Of a stretch of DNA of 64,000 nucleotides, positions 19,702 to 28,857 are shown piece after piece. Position numbers and translations under genes: made by a program. Position 1 is the first letter of the stretch. Every line of letters starts with the position of its first letter. The DNA comes from Streptomyces antibioticus (GTDB taxonomy: Bacteria > Actinomycetota > Actinomycetes > Streptomycetales > Streptomycetaceae). The notes under the pieces were generated by a model, which saw nothing but the letters and a program-made list of their open reading frames with translations, did no database searches and was not told the origin of the DNA. Location: assembly GCF_001514065.1 (NCBI RefSeq), contig NZ_KQ948424.1:248001-312000 (forward strand). Reading direction: 5' to 3'.

Positions 19702-19776
19702 AAAGGGGTGAACGCTCGTAACTTTCCCGTGCGGGTCGCGTTCGCTCGCGCTAAGAGATCAAGCAGTTACGTTACG

Positions 19777-21366
19777 TCAGGCAGCGGCCAGTTCCCGGCG
19801 GGCGGCTCTGCGCCGGGCGGCCACCTCGGGGTCGAGTGCCGGTACGGCGGCCAGCAGCTGTTGGGTGTACGGGTCCTGGGGGTTGTCGTACACCTCGTCG
19901 GCCGGTCCGGACTCGACGATCCGGCCGTGCCGCATCACGGCGACCCGGTCGCTGACCTGGCGTACGACGGCCAGGTCGTGCGCGACGAAGACGAGCGCGA
20001 GTCCGAGTTCGCGCTGCAACTCGCCGAGCAGGGCGACCACTTGGGCCTGCGTGGTGACGTCGAGCGCGGAGACCGGCTCGTCGCAGACGATGACGCGCGG
20101 GTCGGCGGCGAGCGCCCGGGCGATGCCCACGCGCTGGCGCTGTCCGCCGCTGAACTCGTGCGGGTAGCGGTCGTAGTGCGCCCCTTCGAGCCCCACGCGC
20201 TCCAGCAGTTCCGTCACGCGCCCCCTGATGCGCGTCTCGTCGCGCTCGCCCCGCGCGCGGAGCGGGTCGGCTATGGACTCGCCCACACTGCGGCGGGGGT
20301 TGAGGGAGGAGACAGGATCCTGGAAGACCATCTGGACGTCGGGGCGCACTCCGCCGCCGGGCTTGATCTCCCCGGCAGTCGGCTCCAGCAGCCCGACCAG
20401 CATCCGGCCGAGCGTCGTCTTGCCGCTGCCGCTCTCCCCGACGACGCCGAGGGTCTCGCCCCGCCGGATCGTCAGCGAGACGCCGTCGACGGCCGTGAAG
20501 GCCTTCTTGCCCCGCCCGAACTCGCGACGCAGGTCCGTGGCCTCCAGGACGACCTCACCGGGCTCGCCCGCCTCACCGACGGCTGCCCTGCGCGCGTCCA
20601 CGCGCGGGACCGCCGCGAGCAGGTCCCGCGTGTACGTCTCCCCCGGCGCCCCGAGGACCGTGCCGACCGGCCCGTGCTCGACCGCCCGGCCGTGCCGCAT
20701 CACCAGCACCTCGTCGACGCTCTCCGCCGCCACGCCCACGTCGTGCGTGACGAGGAGCAGCCCCAGGCCGGTCTCCTCGCGCAGCGTGTGCAGCAGGTCG
20801 AGGATCTGGGCCTGGACGGTGACGTCGAGCGCGGTGGTCGGCTCGTCGGCGATCAGCAGGGCCGGTTCGCAGGCGAGCGCCATGGCGATCAGCGCGCGCT
20901 GGCGCATGCCGCCGCTGAACTCGTGCGGGCGCGAACGGGACCGCCGTGGCGCGTCCGGAATTCCCACCCGCTCCAGCACCTCCACCGCACGCGCGCGTGC
21001 GGCTCGTCGCGACACGCGCGCGTGCACGCGGTACACCTCGGCGATCTGGTCGCCGATCGCGTAGTACGGGTCGAGGGACGACAGCGGGTCCTGGAAGACC
21101 ATCGCGGCCTTTCCGCCGCGCAGCCGCCGCAACTCCTCGTCCGAGGCCTGTTCCACGTCGGTGCCGGCGACCTCGACCGAGCCGCCGACCCGCGCGCCCG
21201 TCCCCCGGTGCAGCCCCAGCAGGGCCGAGGCCACCGTGGACTTGCCGGAGCCGGACTCGCCGACCAGGGCGAGGGCGCCGCCCTGCTCCAGCCGGAAGGA
21301 GAGCCCGTCGACGGCCCGGAGCGAGCCGAACTCGACCGTCAGGTCCTTGACGTCCACGAGGCTCAT
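19777..21366 (-). CDS. Oligopeptide ABC transporter, fused dual ATP-binding protein (DppD-DppF type)
   Basis: 529 residues containing two complete ABC ATPase domains in one chain. Domain 1 has Walker [10 protein letters not shown], signature SGGMRQRAL and Walker [13 protein letters not shown]. Domain 2 has [18 protein letters not shown] and [12 protein letters not shown]. Each ends with the oligopeptide-transporter-type C-terminal extension. It powers import through the two permeases encoded just upstream. The ATG at 21366 overlaps the permease stop as ATGA. It is the last gene of a four-gene operon. The peptide substrate is inferred from family; nickel or other solutes are possible. Confidence 0.92.
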   Translation of the reverse strand: MSLVDVKDLTVEFGSLRAVDGLSFRLEQGGALALVGESGSGKSTVASALLGLHRGTGARVGGSVEVAGTDVEQASDEELRRLRGGKAAMVFQDPLSSLDPYYAIGDQIAEVYRVHARVSRRAARARAVEVLERVGIPDAPRRSRSRPHEFSGGMRQRALIAMALACEPALLIADEPTTALDVTVQAQILDLLHTLREETGLGLLLVTHDVGVAAESVDEVLVMRHGRAVEHGPVGTVLGAPGETYTRDLLAAVPRVDARRAAVGEAGEPGEVVLEATDLRREFGRGKKAFTAVDGVSLTIRRGETLGVVGESGSGKTTLGRMLVGLLEPTAGEIKPGGGVRPDVQMVFQDPVSSLNPRRSVGESIADPLRARGERDETRIRGRVTELLERVGLEGAHYDRYPHEFSGGQRQRVGIARALAADPRVIVCDEPVSALDVTTQAQVVALLGELQRELGLALVFVAHDLAVVRQVSDRVAVMRHGRIVESGPADEVYDNPQDPYTQQLLAAVPALDPEVAARRRAARRELAAA

Positions 21367-22352
21367 GCGAGCACCACCCGTCGGTCGGCCACCGCGTACA
21401 GCACGTCCGCGACGGCGTTGGCGAGGACCACGAAGAATCCGATGACCAGGACCATGCCGACCACGACCGGAAGGTCGACCACATTGACGGCGTGGACCAG
21501 TTCCTGTCCGATGCCGGGCAGTCCGAACAGCGTCTCGGTGAGCACCGCGCCGCCGACCGCGCTGCCGAAGTTGTTGGCGTTGAGCGCGATGACGGGCGCG
21601 ATCGCCCCGCGCAGCGCATGCCGTCCGATGACGGACCGCTCCCCCACGCCGTACGCGCGGAAGGTGCGGATGTGGTCCTCGGCGAGCGTCTCCAGCATCG
21701 ACGCGCGCGTGAGGCGGGCGAACGCGGCGGCCTCGATGAGGGCGAGCGACAGCCAGGGCAGCAGCAGATTCCAGGCCCACTGCTCGGGGTCGTCGGTGAA
21801 CTTCACGTACTGCGGGAACGGCAGCAGTTGGAGCTGCCCGCAGACGACGATCATCAGGACCAGGCCGATGACGAAGACCGGTGTGGCCACGCCCGCGAGC
21901 GTGACGCCGGTCAGCAGCCGCTCGCTGAGCCGGCCGCGCCGCCAGGCGGACAGGACGCCGGTGCCGACGCCGAGGATCAGCCACAGCACCATCGCGCCGA
22001 ACACCAGCGACAGGCTGACCGGCAGCTTGGTGAGGATCAGCTGGGTGACCTGCTGGTCGCTCTGGTACGACAGCCCGAGGCAGGGCGCCGAGCAGTGCTC
22101 CACGGAGGTGCCGGTCGAGTAGTCCTGGCCGGCGACGAGGCCCTCCAGGAAGTGCCAGTAGCGCACGTACAGGGGGTCGTCGAGCCTGAGCTGCTGGGCG
22201 ACCTGGTGCACCTGTTCCGGCGAGCAGCGCGGACCGCAGGTGATCTGGGCGACGTTGCCGGGGGTGACGAAGAAGACGACGTAGACGATCACCGAGATGG
22301 CGAGCAGGGTGACGACGGCGCCGAGCGCTCGGCGCAGGAGAAAGCCCGTCAT
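21363..22352 (-). CDS. Oligopeptide ABC transporter permease, DppB type
   Basis: 329-residue permease. The N-terminal TM segment in FLLRRALGAVVTLLAISVIVY fits the DppB/OppB type. A large periplasmic loop follows (about 30-100) with four cysteines, including ITCGPRCSP and EHCSAPCLG, which may form disulfides and are unusual for the family. The inner-membrane component signature lies around EDHIRTFRAYGVGERSVIG, followed by ALNANNFGSAVGGAVLTE. About six TM helices. ATGA overlaps join it to both neighbours. Confidence 0.92.
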   Translation of the reverse strand: MTGFLLRRALGAVVTLLAISVIVYVVFFVTPGNVAQITCGPRCSPEQVHQVAQQLRLDDPLYVRYWHFLEGLVAGQDYSTGTSVEHCSAPCLGLSYQSDQQVTQLILTKLPVSLSLVFGAMVLWLILGVGTGVLSAWRRGRLSERLLTGVTLAGVATPVFVIGLVLMIVVCGQLQLLPFPQYVKFTDDPEQWAWNLLLPWLSLALIEAAAFARLTRASMLETLAEDHIRTFRAYGVGERSVIGRHALRGAIAPVIALNANNFGSAVGGAVLTETLFGLPGIGQELVHAVNVVDLPVVVGMVLVIGFFVVLANAVADVLYAVADRRVVLA

Positions 22353-23335
22353 GCCTTGGCCTCCCTCTTGCGGCCGGTGCCGACGCGCAGCCGGGACGCC
22401 GCGCGCGGGTCCAGGGCGCTGCGTACGCCGTCGCCGAGGACGGTCAGGGCGAGGACGGTGACGAAGAGCGCGCCGGCGGGCAGCAGCAGGTACTGCGGGG
22501 CGGCCTGGTACCAGATGTCGGCGGCGGTGAGCATCTGTCCCCAGGACGGCGTCGGCGGCTTCACACCGACGCCGAGGAAGGACAGGGCGGCCTCGGCCGA
22601 GATGTTGGACGGCACCAGCAGCGCGGCGTAGGTGATGATCGGCGCGGCGATGCCGGGCAGCAGTTCGCGACGGGCGATCCGCCAGGTGCCCCAGCCGCTG
22701 AGCCGGGCGGCGGCCACGTAGTCGAGTTGCTTGAGCGTGAGGGTCTGGGCGCGCACGATCTTCGCGATGGTGCCCCACCCGATCAACCCGATGACCAGCG
22801 CGACCAGTACAGGTCGCGGGAAGCTCGACGGGACGATCGCGAGCAGCGCCAACGACATGATCATGAGCGGCAGGGCGACGATGACGTCCGTGAACCTGCT
22901 CAACAGTTGATCAACCCATCGAGTGCCCAGTGCAGCCGATACACCCACGACCACACCGATCAACACCTGGACGATGGTGGCGGCCAGCGCGACCCCCAGC
23001 GAGACCCGGGCGCCGTACACGAGCCGTGCGAACAGGTCGCGGCCCGTCTGCGGTTCGACGCCGAGCCAGTGGTCCCCGCCGATGCCGCCGAGCGAACCGA
23101 TCGGCACACCACCGCGCGCGGAGTCCACCAGGGACGAGTGGTACGTGTTCGGGTCCTGGCCCTCCAGCGCGGTGAGCAGCGGCGCCGCCAGGGCGACCAG
23201 GACGAGCAGCGCGACGACGCCCGCCGCGACCATGGCGGCCCGCTGCGCCCGCAGCCGCCGCCAGAACTGACGAGCCCCCGAGACCCCCGGGACGACTGCC
23301 CCGGGGGTCTCGACGGCGACAAGTGCCTCGCTCAT
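22349..23335 (-). CDS. Oligopeptide ABC transporter permease, DppC type
   Basis: 328-residue permease. A short cytoplasmic N-terminus precedes TM1 (about 32-54). The periplasmic segment has GSLGGIGGDHWLGVEPQTGRD, typical of DppC. LKQLDYVAAARLSGWGTWRI is the coupling-helix (EAA-like) region, and ISAEAALSFLGVGVKPPTPSWG is the DppC signature. The ATG at 23335 lies 4 bp after the binding-protein stop; the stop overlaps the DppB-type ATG. The C-before-B order is the reverse of the common dppABCDF order. Confidence 0.92.
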   Translation of the reverse strand: MSEALVAVETPGAVVPGVSGARQFWRRLRAQRAAMVAAGVVALLVLVALAAPLLTALEGQDPNTYHSSLVDSARGGVPIGSLGGIGGDHWLGVEPQTGRDLFARLVYGARVSLGVALAATIVQVLIGVVVGVSAALGTRWVDQLLSRFTDVIVALPLMIMSLALLAIVPSSFPRPVLVALVIGLIGWGTIAKIVRAQTLTLKQLDYVAAARLSGWGTWRIARRELLPGIAAPIITYAALLVPSNISAEAALSFLGVGVKPPTPSWGQMLTAADIWYQAAPQYLLLPAGALFVTVLALTVLGDGVRSALDPRAASRLRVGTGRKREAKA

Positions 23336-23339
23336 CGGG

Positions 23340-25061
23340 TTACTTGACCGCGACCTGCGAGATGTCCAGCACACCGGTCCAGTCGCTGATCACGACGTTC
23401 TTGATGTCCTTGCCGACCAACCGCTTGTAGACCGGGTGGAACAGCGGCACGGTCAGCGCCTGCTCACCGATCTTCTTGTCCAGGGCACCCCACCTCTTGG
23501 CGGCAGCGTCAAGATCGGTCAACTTGTTGATCGCGTCAATCTCGGCATTGACCGACTTGTCATTGAGCAGGCCCGAGTTGAAGTTCGCGCCGTCCTTGAC
23601 GATCTGACGGCCGTCGAAGATCGGGGCGAGGAAGGGACCGCCGGAGGGCCAGTCGGCACCCCACGCGGAGAGGAAGAAGCCCGGCTCGGTCTTCACGCTG
23701 TGGACGGTGTCCGAGTAGTTGTTGTCCTCCAGGCCCTGGAGCTTGACCGTGATGCCGGCCTTCTTGAGCGCGTCCTGGATCGCGGTCGCGATCTCGGGGC
23801 TGGTCTTGAAGTTCTGGGCGTTGTTGTGGGTCAGCGTGACGGTGAGCCCGTTCGGGTAACCGGCCTCCTTCAGCAGCTCCTTGGCCTTGGCCGCGTTGCC
23901 GGTCGCACCGGCCGGGAACAGGTCGTAGGGCTCGTACCCGAAGGACTTCTGGTTGGGCAGGAAGGTGGTGGCGGCCTCGGCGAGCGACGATCCGCCGGCG
24001 GCGTTCACGACCGACGAACGGTCGACGGCGTACGAGATCGCCTGTCGCACCTTGGGGTTGTTGAACGGCTTGTCGGTCGGGTTGAACGCTATGTAGTTCG
24101 TGTAGCCGAAGTGGCCGGTACCGACGCGCGCGGCGAGCTCCTTGTCGCCGGTCACCTTGGCGAGTTCGGCGGGGCCGAGGTTGGTGTCCGTGGTGACCGC
24201 CGTCGCGTCCGCACCCTGGGACGAGGACAGCCGCTGGTTGATCACCGAGGCGTCGAGCCCGGACCGGACGTCGATCTTGTCCGGGTACGCCTTGCGCTCG
24301 GCGTCCGTCGAGGCGGACCAGTGCGTGTTGCGCTCCAGGAGGACGGTCTCACCGTCGTTCTCGTTCTTGACGACCTTGTAGGGGCCGGACGAGACCGGGT
24401 GCTCCTCGTACTTCGTGCCGGTGTCCTTGGCCTTCGGCACGGGCGCGAACTGCGTCTGCGTGGCCAGGAAGGGGAACTCGCCCTCGGGCTTGTTCAGATG
24501 GAAGACGATGGTCCGGTCGTCCGGCGTCTCGATCGCGTCGAGCCCGCCCTTGTCCTTGTACGGCCCCTGGTAGTCGGCCGCGCCGACCAGCCAGTCCCGC
24601 AGGTAGGGCGCCCCGCCGGACAGCTCGGGCGCGAAGGAGCGCTCGATGCCGTACTTGATGTCGGCCGAGGTGATCGCGGTGCCGTCCTCGTACTTGAGGC
24701 CCGTCTTCAGGGTGTACGTCCACACGGTCGCGTCCTTGTTGGGGCGCCCGGTGTCGGTGGCGAGGTCGGGGACGACCTTCGCGCCGGCCGCGCCGCTCTC
24801 GCGGTTGCGGGTGGTGAGCGTACGGAAGACGAGCGAGGGCACGTTGCCGCCGCCGGAGGTGTACAGCCGGGCCGGGTCGAAGTCGGTCTGCGGCTCGGAG
24901 TTCAGGACCGTGAGGGTGCCGCCCTTGTGGGGCGTGGAGTCGCCGCCGCCGGAGCTCTTGGCATCGTTGTCCTCAGGGCCGCAGGCGGCGGCGCCCGCTG
25001 CCAGAACCAGGCTTACGGATGCCGCGGCCACGCGGCGCGCGATGACGGACGGTTGACGCAT
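23340..25061 (-). CDS. Peptide ABC transporter substrate-binding lipoprotein (family 5)
   Basis: 573-residue extracytoplasmic solute-binding protein. The lipoprotein signal ends LAAGAAAC with Cys near 27, followed by a Gly/Ser-rich spacer. Family 5 features include GGTLTVLNSEPQTDFDPAR and ITSADIKYGIERSF, then VRQAISYAVDRSSVV. It should capture oligopeptides outside the membrane for the permeases encoded downstream. The ATG at 25061 has GAGAGG upstream. First full-size gene of the operon; a 173-bp leader region separates it from the 30-residue leader ORF. Confidence 0.92.
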   Translation of the reverse strand: MRQPSVIARRVAAASVSLVLAAGAAACGPEDNDAKSSGGGDSTPHKGGTLTVLNSEPQTDFDPARLYTSGGGNVPSLVFRTLTTRNRESGAAGAKVVPDLATDTGRPNKDATVWTYTLKTGLKYEDGTAITSADIKYGIERSFAPELSGGAPYLRDWLVGAADYQGPYKDKGGLDAIETPDDRTIVFHLNKPEGEFPFLATQTQFAPVPKAKDTGTKYEEHPVSSGPYKVVKNENDGETVLLERNTHWSASTDAERKAYPDKIDVRSGLDASVINQRLSSSQGADATAVTTDTNLGPAELAKVTGDKELAARVGTGHFGYTNYIAFNPTDKPFNNPKVRQAISYAVDRSSVVNAAGGSSLAEAATTFLPNQKSFGYEPYDLFPAGATGNAAKAKELLKEAGYPNGLTVTLTHNNAQNFKTSPEIATAIQDALKKAGITVKLQGLEDNNYSDTVHSVKTEPGFFLSAWGADWPSGGPFLAPIFDGRQIVKDGANFNSGLLNDKSVNAEIDAINKLTDLDAAAKRWGALDKKIGEQALTVPLFHPVYKRLVGKDIKNVVISDWTGVLDISQVAVK

Positions 25062-25234
25062 CGGAGACGACCTCTCGGAAGATGATTCGCCCTGTCTCGG
25101 ATCACGAGACAGATGGACGAAGGGTGAGACGAAAGTGAACAGACGTCTGCCCGGGCGTCAGGCCGTCGAAAACCCGCGAGCGACAGCTCACGGGAGGAGA
25201 AAGGGATCGCGACGCGAACGCCAGGGGGCGGACG

Positions 25235-25327
25235 TCAGCGACAGTGAATGTCGGCCACGCACAACGCGGTCACGCCGATGAGCGCCAGCTCGATGGCGGC
25301 GCAGACGGAGGCGTGAGAGGACGACAT
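25235..25327 (-). CDS. 30-residue leader peptide upstream of the peptide ABC operon
   Basis: A short ORF starting at ATG 25327 encodes MSSSHASVCAAIELALIGVT followed by ALCVADIHCR and TGA at 25235. Three cysteines (9, 23, 29) and the terminal Cys-Arg resemble actinobacterial leader peptides placed before transporter and sulfur genes. A good promoter places the transcript start at or within a base or two of the ATG, so it is probably leaderless. It precedes the substrate-binding gene by 173 nt, room for an attenuator. It is too short for similarity to decide; the geometry is the main support. Confidence 0.6.
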   Translation of the reverse strand: MSSSHASVCAAIELALIGVTALCVADIHCR

Positions 25328-25364
25328 GCGCAGAAAATTAGTACGACTTTTCTGCGCATGTCAA
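25324..25364 (-). promoter_or_regulatory. Promoter and 14-bp palindromic operator of the leader/ABC operon
   Basis: On the minus strand a perfect -35 TTGACA (25364-25359) and an 18-nt spacer precede TAATTT (25340-25335), a TANNNT -10 box 7 nt before the leader ATG. A perfect 14-bp inverted repeat, ACATGCGCAGAAAA (25324-25337) and its complement (25348-25361) around a 10-nt centre, overlaps the -35, the -10 and the start codon. The upstream arm is not transcribed, so this is a DNA operator, not an RNA hairpin. Confidence 0.7.
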
Positions 25365-25384
25365 AGTGACCTGTGGGACGTCCG

Positions 25385-27064
25385 TCAACTCCCGGGATAT
25401 GGCCAGGGGTTGGGCAGGCAGTGGATTCCGTCGTGATCCAGGAACTTGGTCTGCTGCTGCATGACCGGGGCGAGCTCGCCGTCCTTGTCGCAGGTCACAT
25501 GGTGGTTGCCGAGTCGGTGGCCGACCTCGTGATTGATCAGCATCTGCCGGTAGGCGTGGATCTGGTCGCCGTAGGTCTTCGACCCCTGGGCCCACCGGTA
25601 CGCGTTGATCATCACGCGTTCGGTGGAGGCCGAGTCGCAGGACACGTTGTCCACGGTCGTGTCCAGACCGGACTTGGCACACCACTTGGCGGTCGTCCCC
25701 GGACTCGCGAGCGTGATCACGAAGTCGGGCTTGCCGGAGTAGATGCGCTCGAAGGTGCGGGCGCCGTGGTGGGCCCAGCTCCGGTCGTCGTTGAGCGTCT
25801 TCTGCACCGCCTCGGCGAACAACTCCGCGTCCAGCCCGAGCCCCTGCTCGACGTCGACCCGGTAGGTGTACTTCTGCCCACTGCCGGGCGCCTTGGCGAC
25901 GCCCTTGACCGCGTCGAACTTCCCCGACCCGGCCAGCCCCGCGGCGAGCGCGTACTTCTTGCCCATCTTCTGCTCATACGTCAGCGTCGCCACGCGCGGC
26001 GCCGACGACGGCGTCGGCCGCCCGTCCCCGCGCGAGGCCGAGTCACGGGCGTCCCGCGCCCGGTCGCCGGCCGACTGCGACCGTACGTCGCCGTCGTCCC
26101 CCCGGTCGGCGACCTGACCGGCGACGACGACGGCCAGCACGGTGGTGACCGCGGCGGCCGCGATCCCGGTGAACGTCCGTCCCTTGCTCCCCTTGCCGCG
26201 CGCGGGTTCGCCGGTGGGCTCCGCGCCCTCGTCGCCGGTACGCGGTTCCGGGACGGTCCGCCAGTCGCTGACGGAGGCGTACGGGTCCGAGGCCGCGGAG
26301 CCATGAGGCATACGGCGCGTGAACGCGGGGTCCTGATCGGGACGCGGCGAGAACAGATCGACGTCCTCGTCCCCGAAGGCGTCGACATAGTCCTGCCGGG
26401 GAGCGGCCTGCCGAGGCCCACCGGGAGGCGCCTGCCGCTGCCGAGGCAGGGTGACACGGGGCTCGGCGCTCACACCGTGCGCCCCCAACTCACCCCATCC
26501 GCCCCCGGCTTCCCGCTGCTCCGGGTGCCCGCCCCGCACGCGGGGGGTGCCGTGCGCGGGAGTACCACCGCCGGGGAACCGGGGCACGCCGTGGGCGGGA
26601 GTCCCATCGGGAAGCCGCGGCACACCACGAGCCGACGTCCCGTCCGGAAGCCGCGGGAGTCCACGCGCGGGCGTCCCGTCCGGAAGCAGCGGCACACCAC
26701 GAGCCGGCGTCCCGTCGGCGAACCGAGGCACACCACGCGCGGGCGTGCCGTCCGGAAGCCGCGGAACACCACGCGCGGGCGTCCCCTCCGGAAGCAGCGG
26801 AACCCCGCGCGCAGGTGTCCCCTCCGGCGGCCGCGCCCCCTGTACGACCCGGTAGACCGGGTCCCCGTACACCGCGGGCCCGCCCGCCGGAGGCATCCCC
26901 TGCTGTCGGCCGATCCCCGGCTGCTGCCCCGCCGCACCCGGCTGAGGCGGCGCACCCTGTCCCTGCGGTCCCGGGGAACCCGCGTCCCCCCGACCGCCGC
27001 GCCTTGCGGCTACGTCCGCGGAGTCACCCTTGGGTGCGGGCCCGCGGCGGCTGTGGCGTCCCAC
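25385..27064 (-). CDS. DUF3152 zincin-like membrane-anchored protein
   Basis: 559 residues. The N-terminal cytoplasmic half is Pro/Gly/Arg-rich and contains about eight copies of a 12-residue repeat (consensus LPDGTPARGVPR, 81-177). One TM helix (about 300-320, IAAAAVTTVLAVVVAG) is followed by an extracellular DUF3152 domain. That domain has MLINHEVGHRLGNHH, an HExxH-like zinc site (HEVGH) with a third histidine, so a metallopeptidase role is plausible but unproven. Conserved cysteines lie in LDTTVDNVSCDS and VTCDKDGE. The GTG start at 27064 has GAGG upstream. Orthologue of mycobacterial Rv3207c by position. The next upstream gene ends 8 bp before this start. Confidence 0.83.
   Translation of the reverse strand: MGRHSRRGPAPKGDSADVAARRGGRGDAGSPGPQGQGAPPQPGAAGQQPGIGRQQGMPPAGGPAVYGDPVYRVVQGARPPEGTPARGVPLLPEGTPARGVPRLPDGTPARGVPRFADGTPARGVPLLPDGTPARGLPRLPDGTSARGVPRLPDGTPAHGVPRFPGGGTPAHGTPRVRGGHPEQREAGGGWGELGAHGVSAEPRVTLPRQRQAPPGGPRQAAPRQDYVDAFGDEDVDLFSPRPDQDPAFTRRMPHGSAASDPYASVSDWRTVPEPRTGDEGAEPTGEPARGKGSKGRTFTGIAAAAVTTVLAVVVAGQVADRGDDGDVRSQSAGDRARDARDSASRGDGRPTPSSAPRVATLTYEQKMGKKYALAAGLAGSGKFDAVKGVAKAPGSGQKYTYRVDVEQGLGLDAELFAEAVQKTLNDDRSWAHHGARTFERIYSGKPDFVITLASPGTTAKWCAKSGLDTTVDNVSCDSASTERVMINAYRWAQGSKTYGDQIHAYRQMLINHEVGHRLGNHHVTCDKDGELAPVMQQQTKFLDHDGIHCLPNPWPYPGS
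26534..26824. repeat. Degenerate 36-bp coding tandem repeat
   Basis: About eight 36-bp units encode the 12-residue repeat DGTPARGVPRLP and variants in the DUF3152 protein. The period is exact apart from one extra Gly codon in the last unit. Confidence 0.85.
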
Positions 27065-27072
27065 CTCGCGCC

Positions 27073-28218
27073 TCAGCTCCCCGCACTCGAAGACTCGACA
27101 GCACCATCACCGGAGCCGTCACCCGACACAACAGCAGACTCGCCGGAGGCACCGTCCGAGCCCGACACGACAGCAGCTCTACCGGAGGAACCGGCCGAGC
27201 CCGACACAACAGCAGCCCCCTCGGAGCCACCGCCCGACCCCGACCCTACCGCCGAGCCACCCAACTCCCGCCGACTCGCAAGGAGTTCACCGAACGCCCG
27301 AGCCACCGTCTCCGGATACTCCATCATCGCCACATGCCCCGCGTCCGGCAGGCTGAGGAGTCGGGAGTCACGGAAGGCGCGCGCCGCCTTGCGGGCCATG
27401 CGGTAGCCGACGAGCTGGTCGCGGCCGCCGTAGACGAGGAGCGTGGGCGCGAGGACCCGCTCGGCCTGGCGCCACAGCGCGTGCTGCCCGCCCAGTGTGT
27501 ACGCGTTGACGATCCCGCGCGCGGAACGCGTCATCGCGTCCCAGAAGTACGGCAGTTGCTGCCGCCGCTCCATCTCCTCGACGGCGTGCCGGAAGCCTTC
27601 CTCCGACACGCGCGTGGGGTCGCCGTAACAGAGCGCCGTGACCCCACGGACCCGCTGCTCGGCCGTCCAGTCCCGGCTGAGCCGCGCGAAGAGCGCCGTC
27701 ACGCCGGGCAGGGCCATCAGCGCCGTGGGCACGGCGGTGCGCTGCACGCGGATCTCCGGCAGGGCCGGCGAGACCAGGGTGAGCGTACGGACGAGGTCCG
27801 GGCGCACCGCGGCGACCCGGGTCGAGACCGCGCCGCCGAGGGAGTTGCCGAACAGGTGCACCGGCCCGCGGCCGGAGGCGTCGAGATAGCGGATCACCGC
27901 ACGCGCGTGTGCGGTGATCGAGTAGTCGCCGTCGTCCGGCGGCGGCGAGTCACCGAAGCCGGGCAGGTCGACGGCCTCACCGTCGACCACGGTCTCCAGC
28001 TCCTGCATCAGCGCCGACCAGTTCTGCGAGGAACCGCCGAGGCCGTGGACGTAGAGCGCGGGCGGCAGCCCCTCGCGCGCGGGCGGCCTCGACCGCACCG
28101 TCAGCGTGATCCCCGGCAGCCCGACCGACCGCAGCCGCTCCCCTTCCGCGACCCTGACGGCCGCCACCTTCGGCAGAACATTGGTGGCCGGCACGATCGG
28201 CAGCTCGGTCGAAGACAT
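27073..28218 (-). CDS. Alpha/beta-fold hydrolase with low-complexity C-terminal tail
   Basis: 381 residues. The hydrolase core has YVHGLGGSSQNW (oxyanion loop), HLFGNSLGGAVS with the nucleophile serine, YGGRDQLVG with the acidic residue and DAGHVAMME with the catalytic histidine. The last 70 residues are Ser/Gly/Ala/Val-only repeats such as AAVVSGSDGASGESAVVSG, unlike the rest. No signal peptide. The ATG is at 28218. It precedes the DUF3152 gene with an 8-bp gap, so they are likely co-transcribed. Substrate unknown. Confidence 0.87.
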   Translation of the reverse strand: MSSTELPIVPATNVLPKVAAVRVAEGERLRSVGLPGITLTVRSRPPAREGLPPALYVHGLGGSSQNWSALMQELETVVDGEAVDLPGFGDSPPPDDGDYSITAHARAVIRYLDASGRGPVHLFGNSLGGAVSTRVAAVRPDLVRTLTLVSPALPEIRVQRTAVPTALMALPGVTALFARLSRDWTAEQRVRGVTALCYGDPTRVSEEGFRHAVEEMERRQQLPYFWDAMTRSARGIVNAYTLGGQHALWRQAERVLAPTLLVYGGRDQLVGYRMARKAARAFRDSRLLSLPDAGHVAMMEYPETVARAFGELLASRRELGGSAVGSGSGGGSEGAAVVSGSAGSSGRAAVVSGSDGASGESAVVSGDGSGDGAVESSSAGS

Positions 28219-28448
28219 GCGGCAATGTTACGAGACGATCACGCACTGGTTCATGTGTTCGCCGTCACAAGGGGGCACTCGTATCCCAGCTCGCCCCCCG
28301 GGAAAGCACGCAAAGAGCAGACACAGAGCACGCACAGAGCATGCGCGCATCGCATAGCGCCCGAATCGGGTGTCTCCTAGGCTCGTACGCAGGGCACCCG
28401 CATGTGGCCCCCTGCTGACCCAGGGACGTTCTAGGAAGGGAGCCCACC

Positions 28449-28664
28449 ATGGCCTACGACCCCAGCGACCCCGACACCTTCGAGAACGGCGAGCCCGTCG
28501 AGCTCGACGTCGAGGCCCCCGAGGACGACGCCGCCGAACAGCAGACGGACGTCACCGCGGATCGCGACGATCCGCTGACCGGCGTGGATCCCGCGCTGGC
28601 GAACGAGGCCGACCTCGTCGAACAGGCCCGGGTCGTCCGGACCGACGAGGACGACTACCGCTGA
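28449..28664 (+). CDS. Small acidic conserved protein
   Basis: 71 residues with about 24 Asp or Glu and very few basic residues, beginning MAYDPSDPDTFENGEPVELD. No domain is recognised and it is probably unstructured. The ATG has an excellent ribosome site (GGAAGGGAG). Monocistronic, divergent from the hydrolase gene. Confidence 0.75.
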   Translation: MAYDPSDPDTFENGEPVELDVEAPEDDAAEQQTDVTADRDDPLTGVDPALANEADLVEQARVVRTDEDDYR

Positions 28665-28857
28665 CCCGCCCACCGCCCCCCGGTGAGCAGGAAAGGTGCG
28701 TGCGCTGCCCGTCCGATCCTTCTTTGAAACCTTTGCACGGCTTTCGCCATCGTCCGGTACGTGAAATTCTGCGCTCGCACCGCGCACACCACGGTTACCG
28801 AAAAGTACGATGGCGGGCGCGGCGCACACCGCAAGTGGACGACTTATGGGAGGCGGC

